Shown here: positions 23,780 to 33,711 of the stretch, in pieces
Layout of the letters: each line of letters opens with the position of its first letter
Numbering within the stretch: the first letter of the stretch is position 1
Assembly (NCBI GenBank): GCA_036005805.1
Contig: DASYQE010000381.1
Coordinates: 1-64,000, forward strand
Reading direction: 5' to 3'
Length of the DNA: 64,000 bases
From: DASRAU01 sp036005805
Lineage (GTDB): Bacteria > Acidobacteriota > Polarisedimenticolia > Gp22-AA2
Notes under the pieces: model-generated
Told to the model about the DNA's origin: nothing
Seen by the model: the letters and a program-made list of their open reading frames with translations, nothing else
Database searches by the model: none
Program-made: the position numbers and the translations under genes

Positions 23780-25675
23780 CTATACCACGCGCTCTCCGCC
23801 CTCGATCTCCGGCGGCGGGGCCCCGGCGAGCCGCTCGTGGATGCGCCGCGCGACCGGAGCACCCACGACCTTGGCGACCTCCTCGACCGGCGCCTCGCGC
23901 ACGCCCGTCAGCGATCCGAAGCGCCGCAGGAGCTGCCGGGCCCGGCGCGGTCCCACGCCTTCGATCTCGGTCAGGGCGCTGCCGACGGTGCGCTTGCTGC
24001 GCACCTTGCGATGGAAGGTGACGGCGAAGCGGTGCGCCTCGTCGCGGATGCGCTGCACCAGGTGCAGGACCGGGGAGTCGTGCGGCAGCCGCACGGGACC
24101 GGTGCGGCCGTCGAGGAAGATCTCCTCCTCGCGCTTGGCGAGGGCGGCCACCTGCATATGGCCGAGGCCGAGGCGCTCGAGCACCGCCAGCGCCGACGAC
24201 AGCTGCCCACGGCCGCCGTCGATGAGCACGAGATCCGGCAGCGGCTTGCCTTCCTGGAGCAGGCGCGCGTAGCGCCGGCCGACGACCTCGGCCATCGAGG
24301 CGAAATCGTCATTCCCTTCGAGGTGGCGGATCTTGAAGCGGCGGTAGTCGGAGCGCTTCGGGCGGCCCGCTTCCCAGACCACCAGCGACGCCACCTGGTC
24401 GGTCCCCTGGATGTGCGAGATGTCGAAGCACTCGATGCGGTGCGGCGGCTCGTCGAGGCCGAGCGCCTCCTGGAGGCCTTCGAGGATCTCGACGCCGTGG
24501 GTGTGCGGGGCGCGGAACATCGCCTCGAAGGAGAGGCGGGCGTTCTTCGCCACCGTGTCGAGCAGCGCCTTCTTCGGCCCGCGCTGCGGGACGAGGAACT
24601 GCACGCGCCCGCCGCGGCGGCTCCGGAGCCACTCCTCCAGAACCGGCTTCGACGCCGGATCGTGCGGCAGCAGGATCGCCTCCGGCAGGTCGTCGGTCGA
24701 GGCGTAGTAACGCTCCAGCACCGCGTCGAGGAAGAGCGCGGGGTCGGGCTCCCCGCCTTCGAACGACAGCTCGCGCCGGGCCCGCACCTGGCCTTCCCTC
24801 ATCTGGAAGATCTGCACCGACGCGAGCCCGCCTTCGCGCACGTAGGCGACGTAGTCCTGCCCCTCGAGCCCGACCGACGAAATGGTCTGGCGCTCCGCCA
24901 TGCGCTCGAGCATGCGGATGAGGTCACGGTGCTGCGCCGCCGCCTCGAAGCGTTCGTCGGAGGCCGCCTCCGCCATCTTCCCCTTCAGGACCTTGAGGAG
25001 GTCGCGGGTGCGCCCTTCGAGGAAGAGCCGCGCGTCGGCGACGGCCCGCTGGTACTCCTCGTCCGACACCAGGCCGGCGCAGGGCCCCAGGCACTGGTTG
25101 AGCTGGAACAGCAGGCAGGGCCGCGGCCGCGTCCCGTCGAGGTGCTCGTAGCAGGTGGCCACCTTGAAGTGGCGCGCCACCGTCTGGATCGAGCGCCGCG
25201 CCGTCGACGCGGGCAGGTAGGGGCCGAAGTAGGCGTTCTTGTCGAGCCGCGCCTGCCGCACCAAAACCAGGCGCGGGAAGCGCTCCGAGGTGGTCAGCTT
25301 CAGGTACGGGAAGTTCTTGTCGTCGCGGAGGCGGATGTTGTAGCGCGGCTGCTCCTCCTTGACCAGGTTGTTCTCGAGGATGAGCGCCTCGACCGGATTG
25401 CGCGTGACGATGTACTCGAGGTCCCAGATCTCCGAGACCAGCGCCCCGGTCTTGACCGCCTCCGGCGACCCCGACTCCTCCTTCCCCGCCTGGAAGTAGG
25501 AGCGCACCCGGTTCTTGAGCGACTTCGCCTTGCCGACGTACAGGAGCCGCCCCTTCCGGTCGCGATAGAGATAGACCCCCGACGAGTCCGGAAGATCGGC
25601 CAGCTTGGCCCGCGCGGGACTCTCTCCTCCCTCGGCCCCGGGGCGGTCGTGCGTCTGCTTCGTCTCCGGATCCAT
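23780..25675 (-). CDS. uvrC: Excinuclease ABC subunit C
   Basis: The protein has 631 residues. It makes both incisions in nucleotide excision repair after UvrB has loaded on the lesion. The N-terminal GIY-YIG nuclease domain (GVYLYRDRKGRLLYVGKAKS), a Cys-containing middle part, a UVR domain, the RNase H-like 5' incision domain (ECFDISHIQGTDQVAS; LVLIDGGRGQLSSAL) and a C-terminal helix-hairpin-helix (LTEIEGVGPRRARQLLRRFG) are all present. The first about 25 residues are a nonconserved leader, so a slightly later start is possible. uvrB lies 0.8 kb away on the same strand, separated by a plus-strand methyltransferase gene. Confidence 0.96.
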   Translation of the reverse strand: MDPETKQTHDRPGAEGGESPARAKLADLPDSSGVYLYRDRKGRLLYVGKAKSLKNRVRSYFQAGKEESGSPEAVKTGALVSEIWDLEYIVTRNPVEALILENNLVKEEQPRYNIRLRDDKNFPYLKLTTSERFPRLVLVRQARLDKNAYFGPYLPASTARRSIQTVARHFKVATCYEHLDGTRPRPCLLFQLNQCLGPCAGLVSDEEYQRAVADARLFLEGRTRDLLKVLKGKMAEAASDERFEAAAQHRDLIRMLERMAERQTISSVGLEGQDYVAYVREGGLASVQIFQMREGQVRARRELSFEGGEPDPALFLDAVLERYYASTDDLPEAILLPHDPASKPVLEEWLRSRRGGRVQFLVPQRGPKKALLDTVAKNARLSFEAMFRAPHTHGVEILEGLQEALGLDEPPHRIECFDISHIQGTDQVASLVVWEAGRPKRSDYRRFKIRHLEGNDDFASMAEVVGRRYARLLQEGKPLPDLVLIDGGRGQLSSALAVLERLGLGHMQVAALAKREEEIFLDGRTGPVRLPHDSPVLHLVQRIRDEAHRFAVTFHRKVRSKRTVGSALTEIEGVGPRRARQLLRRFGSLTGVREAPVEEVAKVVGAPVARRIHERLAGAPPPEIEGGERVV

Positions 25676-25744
25676 GACCCTTCGATCCTACTCTGCGTGG
25701 CAAGCTGACACGGCGGGGCGAGCCTTCGGTGAGAAGATGCCCGC

Positions 25745-26434
25745 ATGCGTCGTTTCGCCGACACGGCGGTCGCGTTGCTGCTCCCTTCGGGAAGGCGGGT
25801 GGCCCGCTACTTTCTCGAGGTGGAGGGATACCTCTACCCCCACGAGGGGACGTTCCTGCACTGTCTGGCCTTCGCCGCTCCGGGGCGGGGGGCCGTGGTC
25901 GAGATCGGATCCTTCCGCGGGCGCTCGACGCTGTGTCTGGCCTCGGGCGTGCTTCGGCGCGGCGAGGGAAAGGTCATCGCCATCGATCCCCAGCGGTACG
26001 GCACCGGCGAGACCTTGGTGGCGAACCTGCGGCGTTTCCATCTCGATCGCTGCGTCGAGATCCGGGCGGACACTTCGCTTTCGGTCGCGCGGGGCTTCGA
26101 GGGCAAGGCGCGCATCGTCTTCGTGGACGGCGATCACTCCGACGACGCGGTGCGTGCGGACGTGGCCGCGTGGCTGCCGCACCTGGACGCCGGAGGCTTT
26201 CTCGTCCTTCACGACGCCACGTCCCTGTCCGGGTTTCCGGGTCCAAGAGCCCTCGCGGACGCCCTGCGACACGCCGTCGGTCCGGACGGGACGTTCCAGT
26301 CGGCGGGCACCATCGGCAGCATCGCCTGGTTCCGCGCGCGGGGAGGCGAACGCTTCCAGCCCTCCAGCCGGGGGCGCGCCTGGGTCGATCCCCTCCTGAA
26401 GTCCCTGCGGGGGTCGACCGAGCCCTTGGGATGA
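25745..26434 (+). CDS. Class I SAM-dependent methyltransferase
   Basis: The protein has 229 residues. The SAM-binding motif VVEIGSFRGRSTLCLASG is followed by VIAIDPQ and the post-motif IVFVDGDHSDDAVRADV and FLVLHDAT. This pattern is typical of the methyltransferase family that often acts on small or sugar substrates (Methyltransf_24-like). The substrate is unknown. The gene is divergent from uvrC and convergent on uvrB, and it is one of only four plus-strand genes in the window. Confidence 0.83.
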   Translation: MRRFADTAVALLLPSGRRVARYFLEVEGYLYPHEGTFLHCLAFAAPGRGAVVEIGSFRGRSTLCLASGVLRRGEGKVIAIDPQRYGTGETLVANLRRFHLDRCVEIRADTSLSVARGFEGKARIVFVDGDHSDDAVRADVAAWLPHLDAGGFLVLHDATSLSGFPGPRALADALRHAVGPDGTFQSAGTIGSIAWFRARGGERFQPSSRGRAWVDPLLKSLRGSTEPLG

Positions 26435-26465
26435 GGTCCCGCGGGGATCGGCCGCCCCGGAATCG

Positions 26466-28466
26466 TCAGGCGAGAGCGAGGACCAGCGCCTTCTTGAGGT
26501 AACGGATCCGGTCGCGGAGCGCAGCCGCCTCCTCGAAGCGCAGGGCCTCGGCGGCGGCGTGCATCTCCTTGGTGAGGCCGGCGACCTCAGCTTCGATCTC
26601 GGCGGGGGTCTTGCCCTTCTCGGCGCCGCCGTCCGCCTCGATGGGCACCTTGAGGTAGTCGGCTTCGTAGACGCTGCCGAACACCTCGTCGAGCGACTTG
26701 ACGATGCTCTCAGGGGTGATGCCGTTGGCGTCGTTGTACTCCTGCTGGCGGGCTCGGCGCCGGTTGGTCTCGTCGATGCACGCCTGCATCGAGTCGGTCA
26801 TCCGGTCGGCGTACATGATGACGCGCCCCCGCACGTTGCGCGCCGCGCGGCCGACGGTCTGGATGAGCGACCCGGCCGAGCGCAGGTAGCCTTCCTTGTC
26901 GGCGTCGAGGATGCCGACGAGCGAGACCTCCGGCAGGTCGAGTCCTTCGCGCAGGAGGTTGACGCCGACGAGCACGTCGAAGTCGCCGCGCCGCAGCCCG
27001 CGCAGGATCTGCACCCGCTCGAGCGTCTCGATGTCGGAGTGCAGGTACTGCACCTTGAGCCCGATGTCGGTGTAGTAGCGGCTCAGTTCCTCCGCCATGC
27101 GCTTGGTCAGCGTGGTGATGAGGACGCGCTCGCCGCGCTCGACCACCTGGCGCACCTCGTGCAGCAGGTCGTCCACCTGGTGCCGCACCGGGCGCACGTC
27201 GATCACCGGATCGATGAGCCCGGTCGGCCGGATGACCTGCTCGATGAACTCGCCGCCGGTCTGCTGCAGCTCGTACGGCCCCGGGGTCGCCGAGACATAG
27301 ATGCGCTGCCCCGCCCGCTCCTCCCACTCCTCGAACTTCAGGGGGCGGTTGTCCACCGCCGACGGCAGGCGGAAGCCGTAGGAGACCAGGTTCTCCTTGC
27401 GGGACCGGTCGCCGAAGTACATGCCGCGCACCTGGGGGATCGACACGTGGCTCTCGTCGATGAGGAAGAGGTGATCCTCGGGCAGGTAGTCCAGCAGGTT
27501 GGGAGGCGGCTCCCCCGGCGCGCGGCCGGTCAGGTGGCGCGAGTAGTTCTCGATCCCCTGGCAGTAGCCGATCTCCCGGATCATCTCCAGGTCGAACATG
27601 GTGCGCTGGTGCAGGCGCTGCGCCTCGAGGAGCTTCTTCTCCGACTCGAGGACCGCGAGGCGATCCTTCAGCTCGGCCTTGATGTTGTCGATCGCCGTGA
27701 GCAGCCGATCGCGCGGCGTGACGTAGTGCGAGTTGGGGTAGATCGGGATGCGGTCGAGGCGCTTCATCACCGCGCCGCGCACCGGGTCGATGGCCGAGAC
27801 CGTCTCGATGTCGTCTCCGAACAGCTCGACGCGCACGGCGTACTCCTCGTACGAGGGGAAGATCTCGATGACGTCGCCGCGCACCCGGAACTTGCCGCGC
27901 TCGAGGTCGAACGGGGTGCGCTCGTACTGGATCTCCACCAGCTTGCGCAGCATGGCGTCGCGGTCGATGGTCTTGCCCGGCTCGAGCAGCACCATCATCC
28001 CGTGGTACGCCTCGGGCGACCCGAGGCCGTAGATGCACGACACCGAGGCGACGATGATGACGTCGCGCCGCTCGAACAGCGATCGCGTCGCCGAGTGCCG
28101 CAGGCGATCGATTTCGTCGTTGATCGTCGCTTCCTTCTCGATGTAGGTGTCGGACTGCGGGATGTACGCCTCGGGCTGGTAGTAGTCGTAGTAGGAGACG
28201 AAGTACTCCACCGCGTTGTCCGGGAAGAAGCGCCGGAACTCCTGGTAGAGCTGCGCCGCCAGCGTCTTGTTGTGCGACAGGATGAGCGCCGGCCGCCCGA
28301 CCGCCTCGATGGTCTTGGCCATGGTGAAGGTCTTGCCCGAGCCGGTCACTCCGAGCAGGACCTGGTGCTTGCGGCCGGCGTTCAGCCCCTCGACCAGCCG
28401 GCGAATCGCCTCGGGCTGATCGCCCTTGGGCTCGAAGTCACTGACGAGTCGAAAGGGGCTGCTCAC
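26466..28466 (-). CDS. uvrB: Excinuclease ABC subunit B
   Basis: The protein has 666 residues. It is the damage-verifying helicase-like subunit of nucleotide excision repair. It has the Walker A GVTGSGKTF, the beta-hairpin region (YDYYQPEAYIPQSDTYIEKE), a DESH box (LIDESHVSIPQ), helicase motif V/VI sequences (VLVGVNLLREGLDLPEV; QTVGRAARN) and a C-terminal UVR domain that contacts UvrC. Start: GTG 28466 with GGAG just upstream. It is 27 bases downstream of a secreted-protein gene and may have its own promoter inside that gene. Confidence 0.97.
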   Translation of the reverse strand: MSSPFRLVSDFEPKGDQPEAIRRLVEGLNAGRKHQVLLGVTGSGKTFTMAKTIEAVGRPALILSHNKTLAAQLYQEFRRFFPDNAVEYFVSYYDYYQPEAYIPQSDTYIEKEATINDEIDRLRHSATRSLFERRDVIIVASVSCIYGLGSPEAYHGMMVLLEPGKTIDRDAMLRKLVEIQYERTPFDLERGKFRVRGDVIEIFPSYEEYAVRVELFGDDIETVSAIDPVRGAVMKRLDRIPIYPNSHYVTPRDRLLTAIDNIKAELKDRLAVLESEKKLLEAQRLHQRTMFDLEMIREIGYCQGIENYSRHLTGRAPGEPPPNLLDYLPEDHLFLIDESHVSIPQVRGMYFGDRSRKENLVSYGFRLPSAVDNRPLKFEEWEERAGQRIYVSATPGPYELQQTGGEFIEQVIRPTGLIDPVIDVRPVRHQVDDLLHEVRQVVERGERVLITTLTKRMAEELSRYYTDIGLKVQYLHSDIETLERVQILRGLRRGDFDVLVGVNLLREGLDLPEVSLVGILDADKEGYLRSAGSLIQTVGRAARNVRGRVIMYADRMTDSMQACIDETNRRRARQQEYNDANGITPESIVKSLDEVFGSVYEADYLKVPIEADGGAEKGKTPAEIEAEVAGLTKEMHAAAEALRFEEAAALRDRIRYLKKALVLALA

Positions 28467-28493
28467 CTACTCCGTCCAGCGGCCCCGGCTTGA

Positions 28494-30518
28494 TCAGTCG
28501 TGAAGCGGCCCCAGGGCCTTGCATTTCCAGGCCCCGGAAGCATCGCACAGGCAGAGCTCCTTCGTCGAACCTCCCGTGTCGTAGCGGAATTCGTTCTCCG
28601 TGCAGGTCGAGCCGAGGTCGGCGCCAACGAGAGTGATCTTCGGACCGAACGCCTCCTTCATGACTCTGTGGCTCGGCCCAGCGTTGACGAGGGAGGAGCC
28701 GACACCGCTGAGATAGAGGATATCCGTCCCTGGAGAAGACACGACGTTGTCCCATCTCAGGAACGTGTTCGTCGCGCTCGGTGGGGGGGTGCGTCCCCCG
28801 TCGACGATGGCGAAGTGTTTGTCAGACGCGGTCCACCCGGACCCCATGTTGAAATCGCGATATCTCGGATTGCTGAGGCTGAAGGTCAGGTAGGGCGTAT
28901 CCATGAGGACGTAGGCGATCGTGTCTCCGACGGCCTTGTCCGCCAGACTTACGAGGAATGTCGGGTTGATCATCTCCGCAGACCGAGGCACCGTGTCTAT
29001 GTAGTTCTGATCCACCTGCATGAATACGTGCTTGTGGTCGTAAGGGGCCGTGTCCTTGCGCGTCATGATGCAGACGTCGTCGATGCTCATGAATGTCCCG
29101 AACGCAAAACCGTTCGAGATGCAGGCGAAATCCTCACCGTTCTCCTGAATTCCCACGTCGATATTGCAGTTCATGGTGTTTCTAATCGAGAGGGTGAGAA
29201 CTCCCGTAGCGCTGGTCGACAGGTCATTGCCCACCGAAAAAGCCTCGCTGCTGTGCAGGCAATCATGGTTCTCGACGTAGTTGTCGACGAACGCGACGAC
29301 CGTGCCTTTCCCGGGACTTCCGGCTGTGGAGGAAAGCTCACACCGACCTGGGAACGCAGACGCGGGGTCATTGGCGCCACCCAGCCGATTGTTCGATACC
29401 ATCACTGCGTGCGTTCGCGTTCCGCCTCCGACATGGACATGAATGGTACAAAGACCGCTGGGGTCACTCGTCAGGATATTGTCCGTGATCCAGACATTGT
29501 CGAGGTCGCTGGGAGCTGAACCTGTCAGGTAGTTGCCGACGTCGATTTCGCTGCCGATGACGCCGCTGATGCGGACTCCATCGGCCATCACCTGGAGCTG
29601 ACCGACGCGTGTCGCGCCGTCTCCCTGGATCCAGATGTATGGCTTATTGATTGTCCCGCCCGGGATCTCTCCTCCCCCGTTGTTGCGCAGCTTCAAGACG
29701 TAGGGCTTCGTGTACGACGAGTCCGTGATCGCCGTCAGCGCCGTGAAGAATGAATCGAAGACTGTGCGTCCCACCGCCTTCTGGTTCTGGGTGCCGAAGT
29801 TGGGTTCGATGTAGTAGACGGTCGCCGAGTTCCAGTCCACCGTCCGGTTGTTCGCCGCCGCGTCTGCCGACAGCCGCGGTATAAGGTCGGACGCGTACTC
29901 CAGGACCGCCTTCTCGGTCGTCAGCTTCTTCTGCACCGTCCCATCCTGCGCCGAGAACTTCACCGATCCATCGGGATGCAGCTTGCTCGTCTGCACGATG
30001 CCGGTCTGGTTCCCCGTTGTCTGTTGGCCTCCGACCGGTAAGCACTTGCAGTTCTCGGTCGTCGACCCCGCATCCACCGTCCCGGCGGTCGGATTGGACG
30101 ATGTGCAGTGACGAATCTTCGTGTGGCCTTCGCTCGCCTTGGAGAAGTACGCCGCCCACGATGTCACGGGCGCCCCAGGAGGAATCGCCGGGCGGGTCAC
30201 GGTGATCAGATTGGTCGTTCCGCTCGATGGCTGGACATCTCCGGACGCCGGGGACATCGCGGTGCAGCCGCTTTCGTTGCACCACGCCACGTAGGTCCGG
30301 TATGTCTCCGCGGCGCTGCAGAACCCGCCGCTGCTCGCCCCGGCAAGGCTCGTCGGGGCCGTCCCCGGGTCTGCCAGCGTGAAATCCTTCTTGACTGCAT
30401 AGCTGCTCCCGGTGCAGTCGTTCTCGTTCATGCACGTTTGAGCCCGGACAACCTCCGTGAGAAACAGGGTCGACATGAGCCCGGCGACTGCAACACGAAT
30501 CCAGGTCTGAGTGGTCAT
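28494..30518 (-). CDS. Secreted beta-helix-like surface protein, tandem paralogue 1
   Basis: The protein has 674 residues with a signal peptide (VAVAGLMSTLFLTEVVRA). It has an N-terminal Cys-rich block beginning CMNENDCTGSSYAVKKDF, then a fibronectin-like segment. A long middle region follows with right-handed beta-helix character (VWITDNILTSD, AVMVSNNRLGG, VVAFVDNYVENHDC). The C-terminal Cys-rich module is NEFRYDTGGSTKELCLCD. It is a paralogue of the next gene upstream and shares all of these blocks in the same order. The function is unknown; pectate-lyase-like folds often bind or cut polysaccharide, but I see no catalytic motif. A strong ribosome-binding site (GGAGAGGAG) precedes the ATG. 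Confidence 0.72.
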   Translation of the reverse strand: MTTQTWIRVAVAGLMSTLFLTEVVRAQTCMNENDCTGSSYAVKKDFTLADPGTAPTSLAGASSGGFCSAAETYRTYVAWCNESGCTAMSPASGDVQPSSGTTNLITVTRPAIPPGAPVTSWAAYFSKASEGHTKIRHCTSSNPTAGTVDAGSTTENCKCLPVGGQQTTGNQTGIVQTSKLHPDGSVKFSAQDGTVQKKLTTEKAVLEYASDLIPRLSADAAANNRTVDWNSATVYYIEPNFGTQNQKAVGRTVFDSFFTALTAITDSSYTKPYVLKLRNNGGGEIPGGTINKPYIWIQGDGATRVGQLQVMADGVRISGVIGSEIDVGNYLTGSAPSDLDNVWITDNILTSDPSGLCTIHVHVGGGTRTHAVMVSNNRLGGANDPASAFPGRCELSSTAGSPGKGTVVAFVDNYVENHDCLHSSEAFSVGNDLSTSATGVLTLSIRNTMNCNIDVGIQENGEDFACISNGFAFGTFMSIDDVCIMTRKDTAPYDHKHVFMQVDQNYIDTVPRSAEMINPTFLVSLADKAVGDTIAYVLMDTPYLTFSLSNPRYRDFNMGSGWTASDKHFAIVDGGRTPPPSATNTFLRWDNVVSSPGTDILYLSGVGSSLVNAGPSHRVMKEAFGPKITLVGADLGSTCTENEFRYDTGGSTKELCLCDASGAWKCKALGPLHD

Positions 30519-30537
30519 CGCGTCTCCTCTCCCGGGT

Positions 30538-32616
30538 CTAGTCCTGCAGCGCGCCGAGCGAGGCGCAGTTCCAGGTGTTGGCGGGATCGCAGACGCAGAG
30601 TTCTTTGGTCGCGCCGCCGGTGTCGAACCTCATTTCGTTCAGATCGCAGGTGCTCCCGACATCGGTCCCCGTGAGCAGAAGACCAGCCGCGAAACCGTCC
30701 GTGAGAAGTCTCGGAGAGGGAGCCGCGGTGATGCTTGACAAGGTGGCTCCCGACGTCAGGATGACGTCGCTGTCGGGAGCCTGCACCACGTTGTCCCAGG
30801 AAAGAAAGGTGTTCGTCCCGGAGGGAGGATTCGACCGAAATGCCGACACATTCGCGAAATACTTGTCTGACGCGCTCCAGCCCGAGCCGATCGCAAGTTC
30901 CTGGTACCTCGGGTTGCTCATCTTCAACTGGACCCGCGGCCCGTCGATCCAGACGTAGCCGATCCTGTCACCTGAGAAGTGACTCGCCGGAAGATTGACC
31001 GAGAATCGAGGGTTGATGAACTCCGCATTCCTCGAGATCGATCCCGAGTAGTCGCCGACCGTTTGCGCAAGCACATAGTCATGAGCGTACGAACCTGAGT
31101 CCGCTCTCTTGATGACGCACGCGTCGCTCACGCTGTAGAGCGAGCCGAAGTTGGACCCCAAGCCGATGCACGCGAGGTTCAGACCCTGGGCGCTCAGGCC
31201 GTCCTTCACGTTGCAGTTGAGCGTGTTCCCGGACGACAACACGATGGACTTCGCGGTATCGTCGGTTGTGCCGCCGAAGGCGGCCAGAAGCTCATTGCCG
31301 TAGTCGCAGCCGTCGGACTCGACGTAGTTCCCGACGAACTGCACCACCGTCCCGGTTCCCCCGTTGCCGGCATAGTTTCGCAGCGCACACTTGTTGTCGA
31401 CGATCGCACCGGGATCGTTGCTTCCACCCAGCCTGTTGTTCGAAACCATCACGGCGTGCGACCGCGTGCCGCCCCCCACGTTGACGTTGACGCCACAGCC
31501 GGTGCTGCCCGCGCCGTTGGTCACGACGTTGTTCGTAATCCAGACATTGTCGAGATCCGAAGGCGTGTAGGTGGGAAAGGTCACGTTCCCGACCTGAATC
31601 ACCGGAGTGATCAGCCCGCTGACGCGGACGCCGTCGGCCAGGATCTTGATGACGCCGACCCTCGTGGCCCCGTCCCCCTGGAGCCAGACGTAGGGCTTGG
31701 TGATCGACGCGCCGGTTAGTTCACCGCCACCGTTGTTTCGCACCTTGATGACGTAGGGCTTGGTGTAGGCGGAGTCGGTAATCGCCGCCAGCGCGTTCGT
31801 GATCGAGCTGAAGACCGTCCGACCGACGCCATTGGTCGTCCCGGCTCCGAAGTTCGGCTCGACGTAGTACACCGCGGCCGAGTTCCATTCCACGGTGCGG
31901 AAATTGGCGCCCGCGTCGGGAGAGAATCGCGGAAGGAGATCCGTGGCGAAGTCGAGCACGGCCCTCTCGGCCGTCAGCTTTCCCTGCACGGTGCCGTCCT
32001 TGGAGGAGATCTTGACGGGGCCGCTCGGATCCAGCTTGCTCATCTGGACGATTCCGGTCTGGTTCGAGTTCGTCATGAGTTGGTTGCCAGCACATTTGCA
32101 GCTCTCGCTCGTCGTCGCCGCCGCCAGTGTTCCGGTCCCGGCGCCGAGTCCGCTGCAGATGCGGAGAATGGAATGATTCTCCGTCCCCGATTTCGAGTAA
32201 TAGGCGGACCATGATGTCGCGCCCGACGCGATCGATGGCCTCGTGACGGTGATCAGATTTGTCGAGCCGCTTGACGGAGTGATATCAGCCGACGCTGGTG
32301 ATGCAGCCGTACAGCCGCTCTCGTTGCACCACGCTACATAGGTCCGGTAGGTCGTCGATGCGCTGCAGGAGCCTCCCGTGGTCGCTCCGGCGGCATTGGA
32401 AGGCGCGCTTGTCGGGTCCGCCATCCCGAAGTCCTTCTTGACCGCGTAGCTGCTCCCCGTACAGTCATTGACGTTCATGCACATCTGGGCGCGCGCGCTC
32501 GTTCCATGCGTCAGCGCTGCAAGGACCACCAACATGCCCATCCCGATCTCGCCTGTCCGGCGGGTCAGCGATGAAGACCTCGGTGGAGCGACTACCCTGC
32601 GGAGACGAAGGCTCAT
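30538..32616 (-). CDS. Secreted beta-helix-like surface protein, tandem paralogue 2
   Basis: The protein has 692 residues with an N-terminal basic region and signal segment (GMGMLVVLAALTHGTSARA). It has the same architecture as the gene 19 bases downstream: CMNVNDCTGSSYAVKKDF at the mature N-terminus, the shared PYVIKVRNNGGGE and VGGGTRSHAVMVSNNRLGG beta-helix strands, and the C-terminal NEMRFDTGGATKELCVCD module. The pair arose by tandem duplication and has since diverged substantially. The start ATG follows GGAGGTGG. A possible weak promoter (TTGACG followed by a CATAAG-like box) lies in the 153-base gap upstream. Confidence 0.72.
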   Translation of the reverse strand: MSLRLRRVVAPPRSSSLTRRTGEIGMGMLVVLAALTHGTSARAQMCMNVNDCTGSSYAVKKDFGMADPTSAPSNAAGATTGGSCSASTTYRTYVAWCNESGCTAASPASADITPSSGSTNLITVTRPSIASGATSWSAYYSKSGTENHSILRICSGLGAGTGTLAAATTSESCKCAGNQLMTNSNQTGIVQMSKLDPSGPVKISSKDGTVQGKLTAERAVLDFATDLLPRFSPDAGANFRTVEWNSAAVYYVEPNFGAGTTNGVGRTVFSSITNALAAITDSAYTKPYVIKVRNNGGGELTGASITKPYVWLQGDGATRVGVIKILADGVRVSGLITPVIQVGNVTFPTYTPSDLDNVWITNNVVTNGAGSTGCGVNVNVGGGTRSHAVMVSNNRLGGSNDPGAIVDNKCALRNYAGNGGTGTVVQFVGNYVESDGCDYGNELLAAFGGTTDDTAKSIVLSSGNTLNCNVKDGLSAQGLNLACIGLGSNFGSLYSVSDACVIKRADSGSYAHDYVLAQTVGDYSGSISRNAEFINPRFSVNLPASHFSGDRIGYVWIDGPRVQLKMSNPRYQELAIGSGWSASDKYFANVSAFRSNPPSGTNTFLSWDNVVQAPDSDVILTSGATLSSITAAPSPRLLTDGFAAGLLLTGTDVGSTCDLNEMRFDTGGATKELCVCDPANTWNCASLGALQD

Positions 32617-32769
32617 GACATTCCACCTCCGGGGAAACGTGCGTTTGCGGTTTCGTTGCGACGTGCGGCCTTATGGCACGCATCGCGGTGGCCGTCAAGC
32701 GGTTTTCTTACGTCGAGATTCGTTTGATGATTGATCGGGAAGGAACTACCTATTGTTACTTACTACGTT

Positions 32770-33711
32770 CTACCGAGGATCATTTCCGGACGTGAGATGG
32801 AGCGCATCGATCTCATGCCAGAACGAATCATCCTTCCGGAATCGCAGCTCGAAGAGCGACAGCTTCGCGAAGACAGTCGCGATCAGACTCCAGGCCTGCG
32901 GGTGATGGCCCAGCTCACCGACGACGAACGGCAGGTTTGCGACGAAATCCGCGAACCCCCGGGCGCGATCGATCGGCCGTACGGAGGGGACCGTATCCTT
33001 GCGCAACCGGAACGCGCCCACGACCGGATATCGGTCCGTGAGATCCTCGCAGGCCGTGTACGTCCCGCGGAAGGGACTCCCGATGGCCGCAAATCCCGGC
33101 CCTTGCGGCAGATTGAGGGTCAAATCATCGCTGATGACCTGGCCGCCGCAGATGGATGCGATGGTTGACTTGCCAGCGCCGGAATTCCCGAAAAACAGGT
33201 AACACCCTCCATTGCGCACCACGCTTGCGGCGTGCAGCACGAAGCCGCCGCGCAACAGGACGACCCAGGCGAGGCAGGCACGCAGGAGATTTTCCGTCGC
33301 CAGGTGAACCGGATCGGTGCGCGCCAAGGCTCCCGCGCGCTCCCGAGTCAGGACGATGCCCACCCCGCTCCCGATGTCGACGCACGCGCAGGTCGTGCCC
33401 GTCGCATAGTAGAGCCGCCCGTCGCGAACGGCATGCTCCATTCTGTAGTTCTCCGCCGGTCCGTTGGGGTCCGGAGAATCCAGATAGGGAGCATCCGGCT
33501 CGCTGCGGAACGCGAGACTCAGGGGCACAGGTGGGATGAGATCCGAGGACAGATAGCGCCGGAACCGCTTCGCAACGAAGGCCTCGGTTTCCGCGTCCAG
33601 CCCTGCGAGCGACACCTGAAAGCCCGAGAGACTGATCGAACGCGTTCCGTCCCCTGACGCGGGGCGAGCCGTCTCGAAGTCGAACCCCACCGGCGGGTTC
33701 CACGAGGTCAT
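32770..33711 (-). CDS. HPr-kinase-like P-loop protein, second copy
   Basis: The protein has 313 residues and is a paralogue of the protein at 19747-20664. The P-loop GNSGAGKS is at the same position (175-182), followed by VISDDLTL and a C-terminal LRFRKDDSFW in place of LHFRKDDAFW. Walker residues are intact. There is no PqqD or radical SAM gene beside this copy. Instead it overlaps by 4 bases the signal-peptidase-like/methyltransferase fusion upstream, and two large secreted proteins follow it. A kinase for a peptide or protein serine is the family-based guess; the target is unknown. Confidence 0.78.
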   Translation of the reverse strand: MTSWNPPVGFDFETARPASGDGTRSISLSGFQVSLAGLDAETEAFVAKRFRRYLSSDLIPPVPLSLAFRSEPDAPYLDSPDPNGPAENYRMEHAVRDGRLYYATGTTCACVDIGSGVGIVLTRERAGALARTDPVHLATENLLRACLAWVVLLRGGFVLHAASVVRNGGCYLFFGNSGAGKSTIASICGGQVISDDLTLNLPQGPGFAAIGSPFRGTYTACEDLTDRYPVVGAFRLRKDTVPSVRPIDRARGFADFVANLPFVVGELGHHPQAWSLIATVFAKLSLFELRFRKDDSFWHEIDALHLTSGNDPR

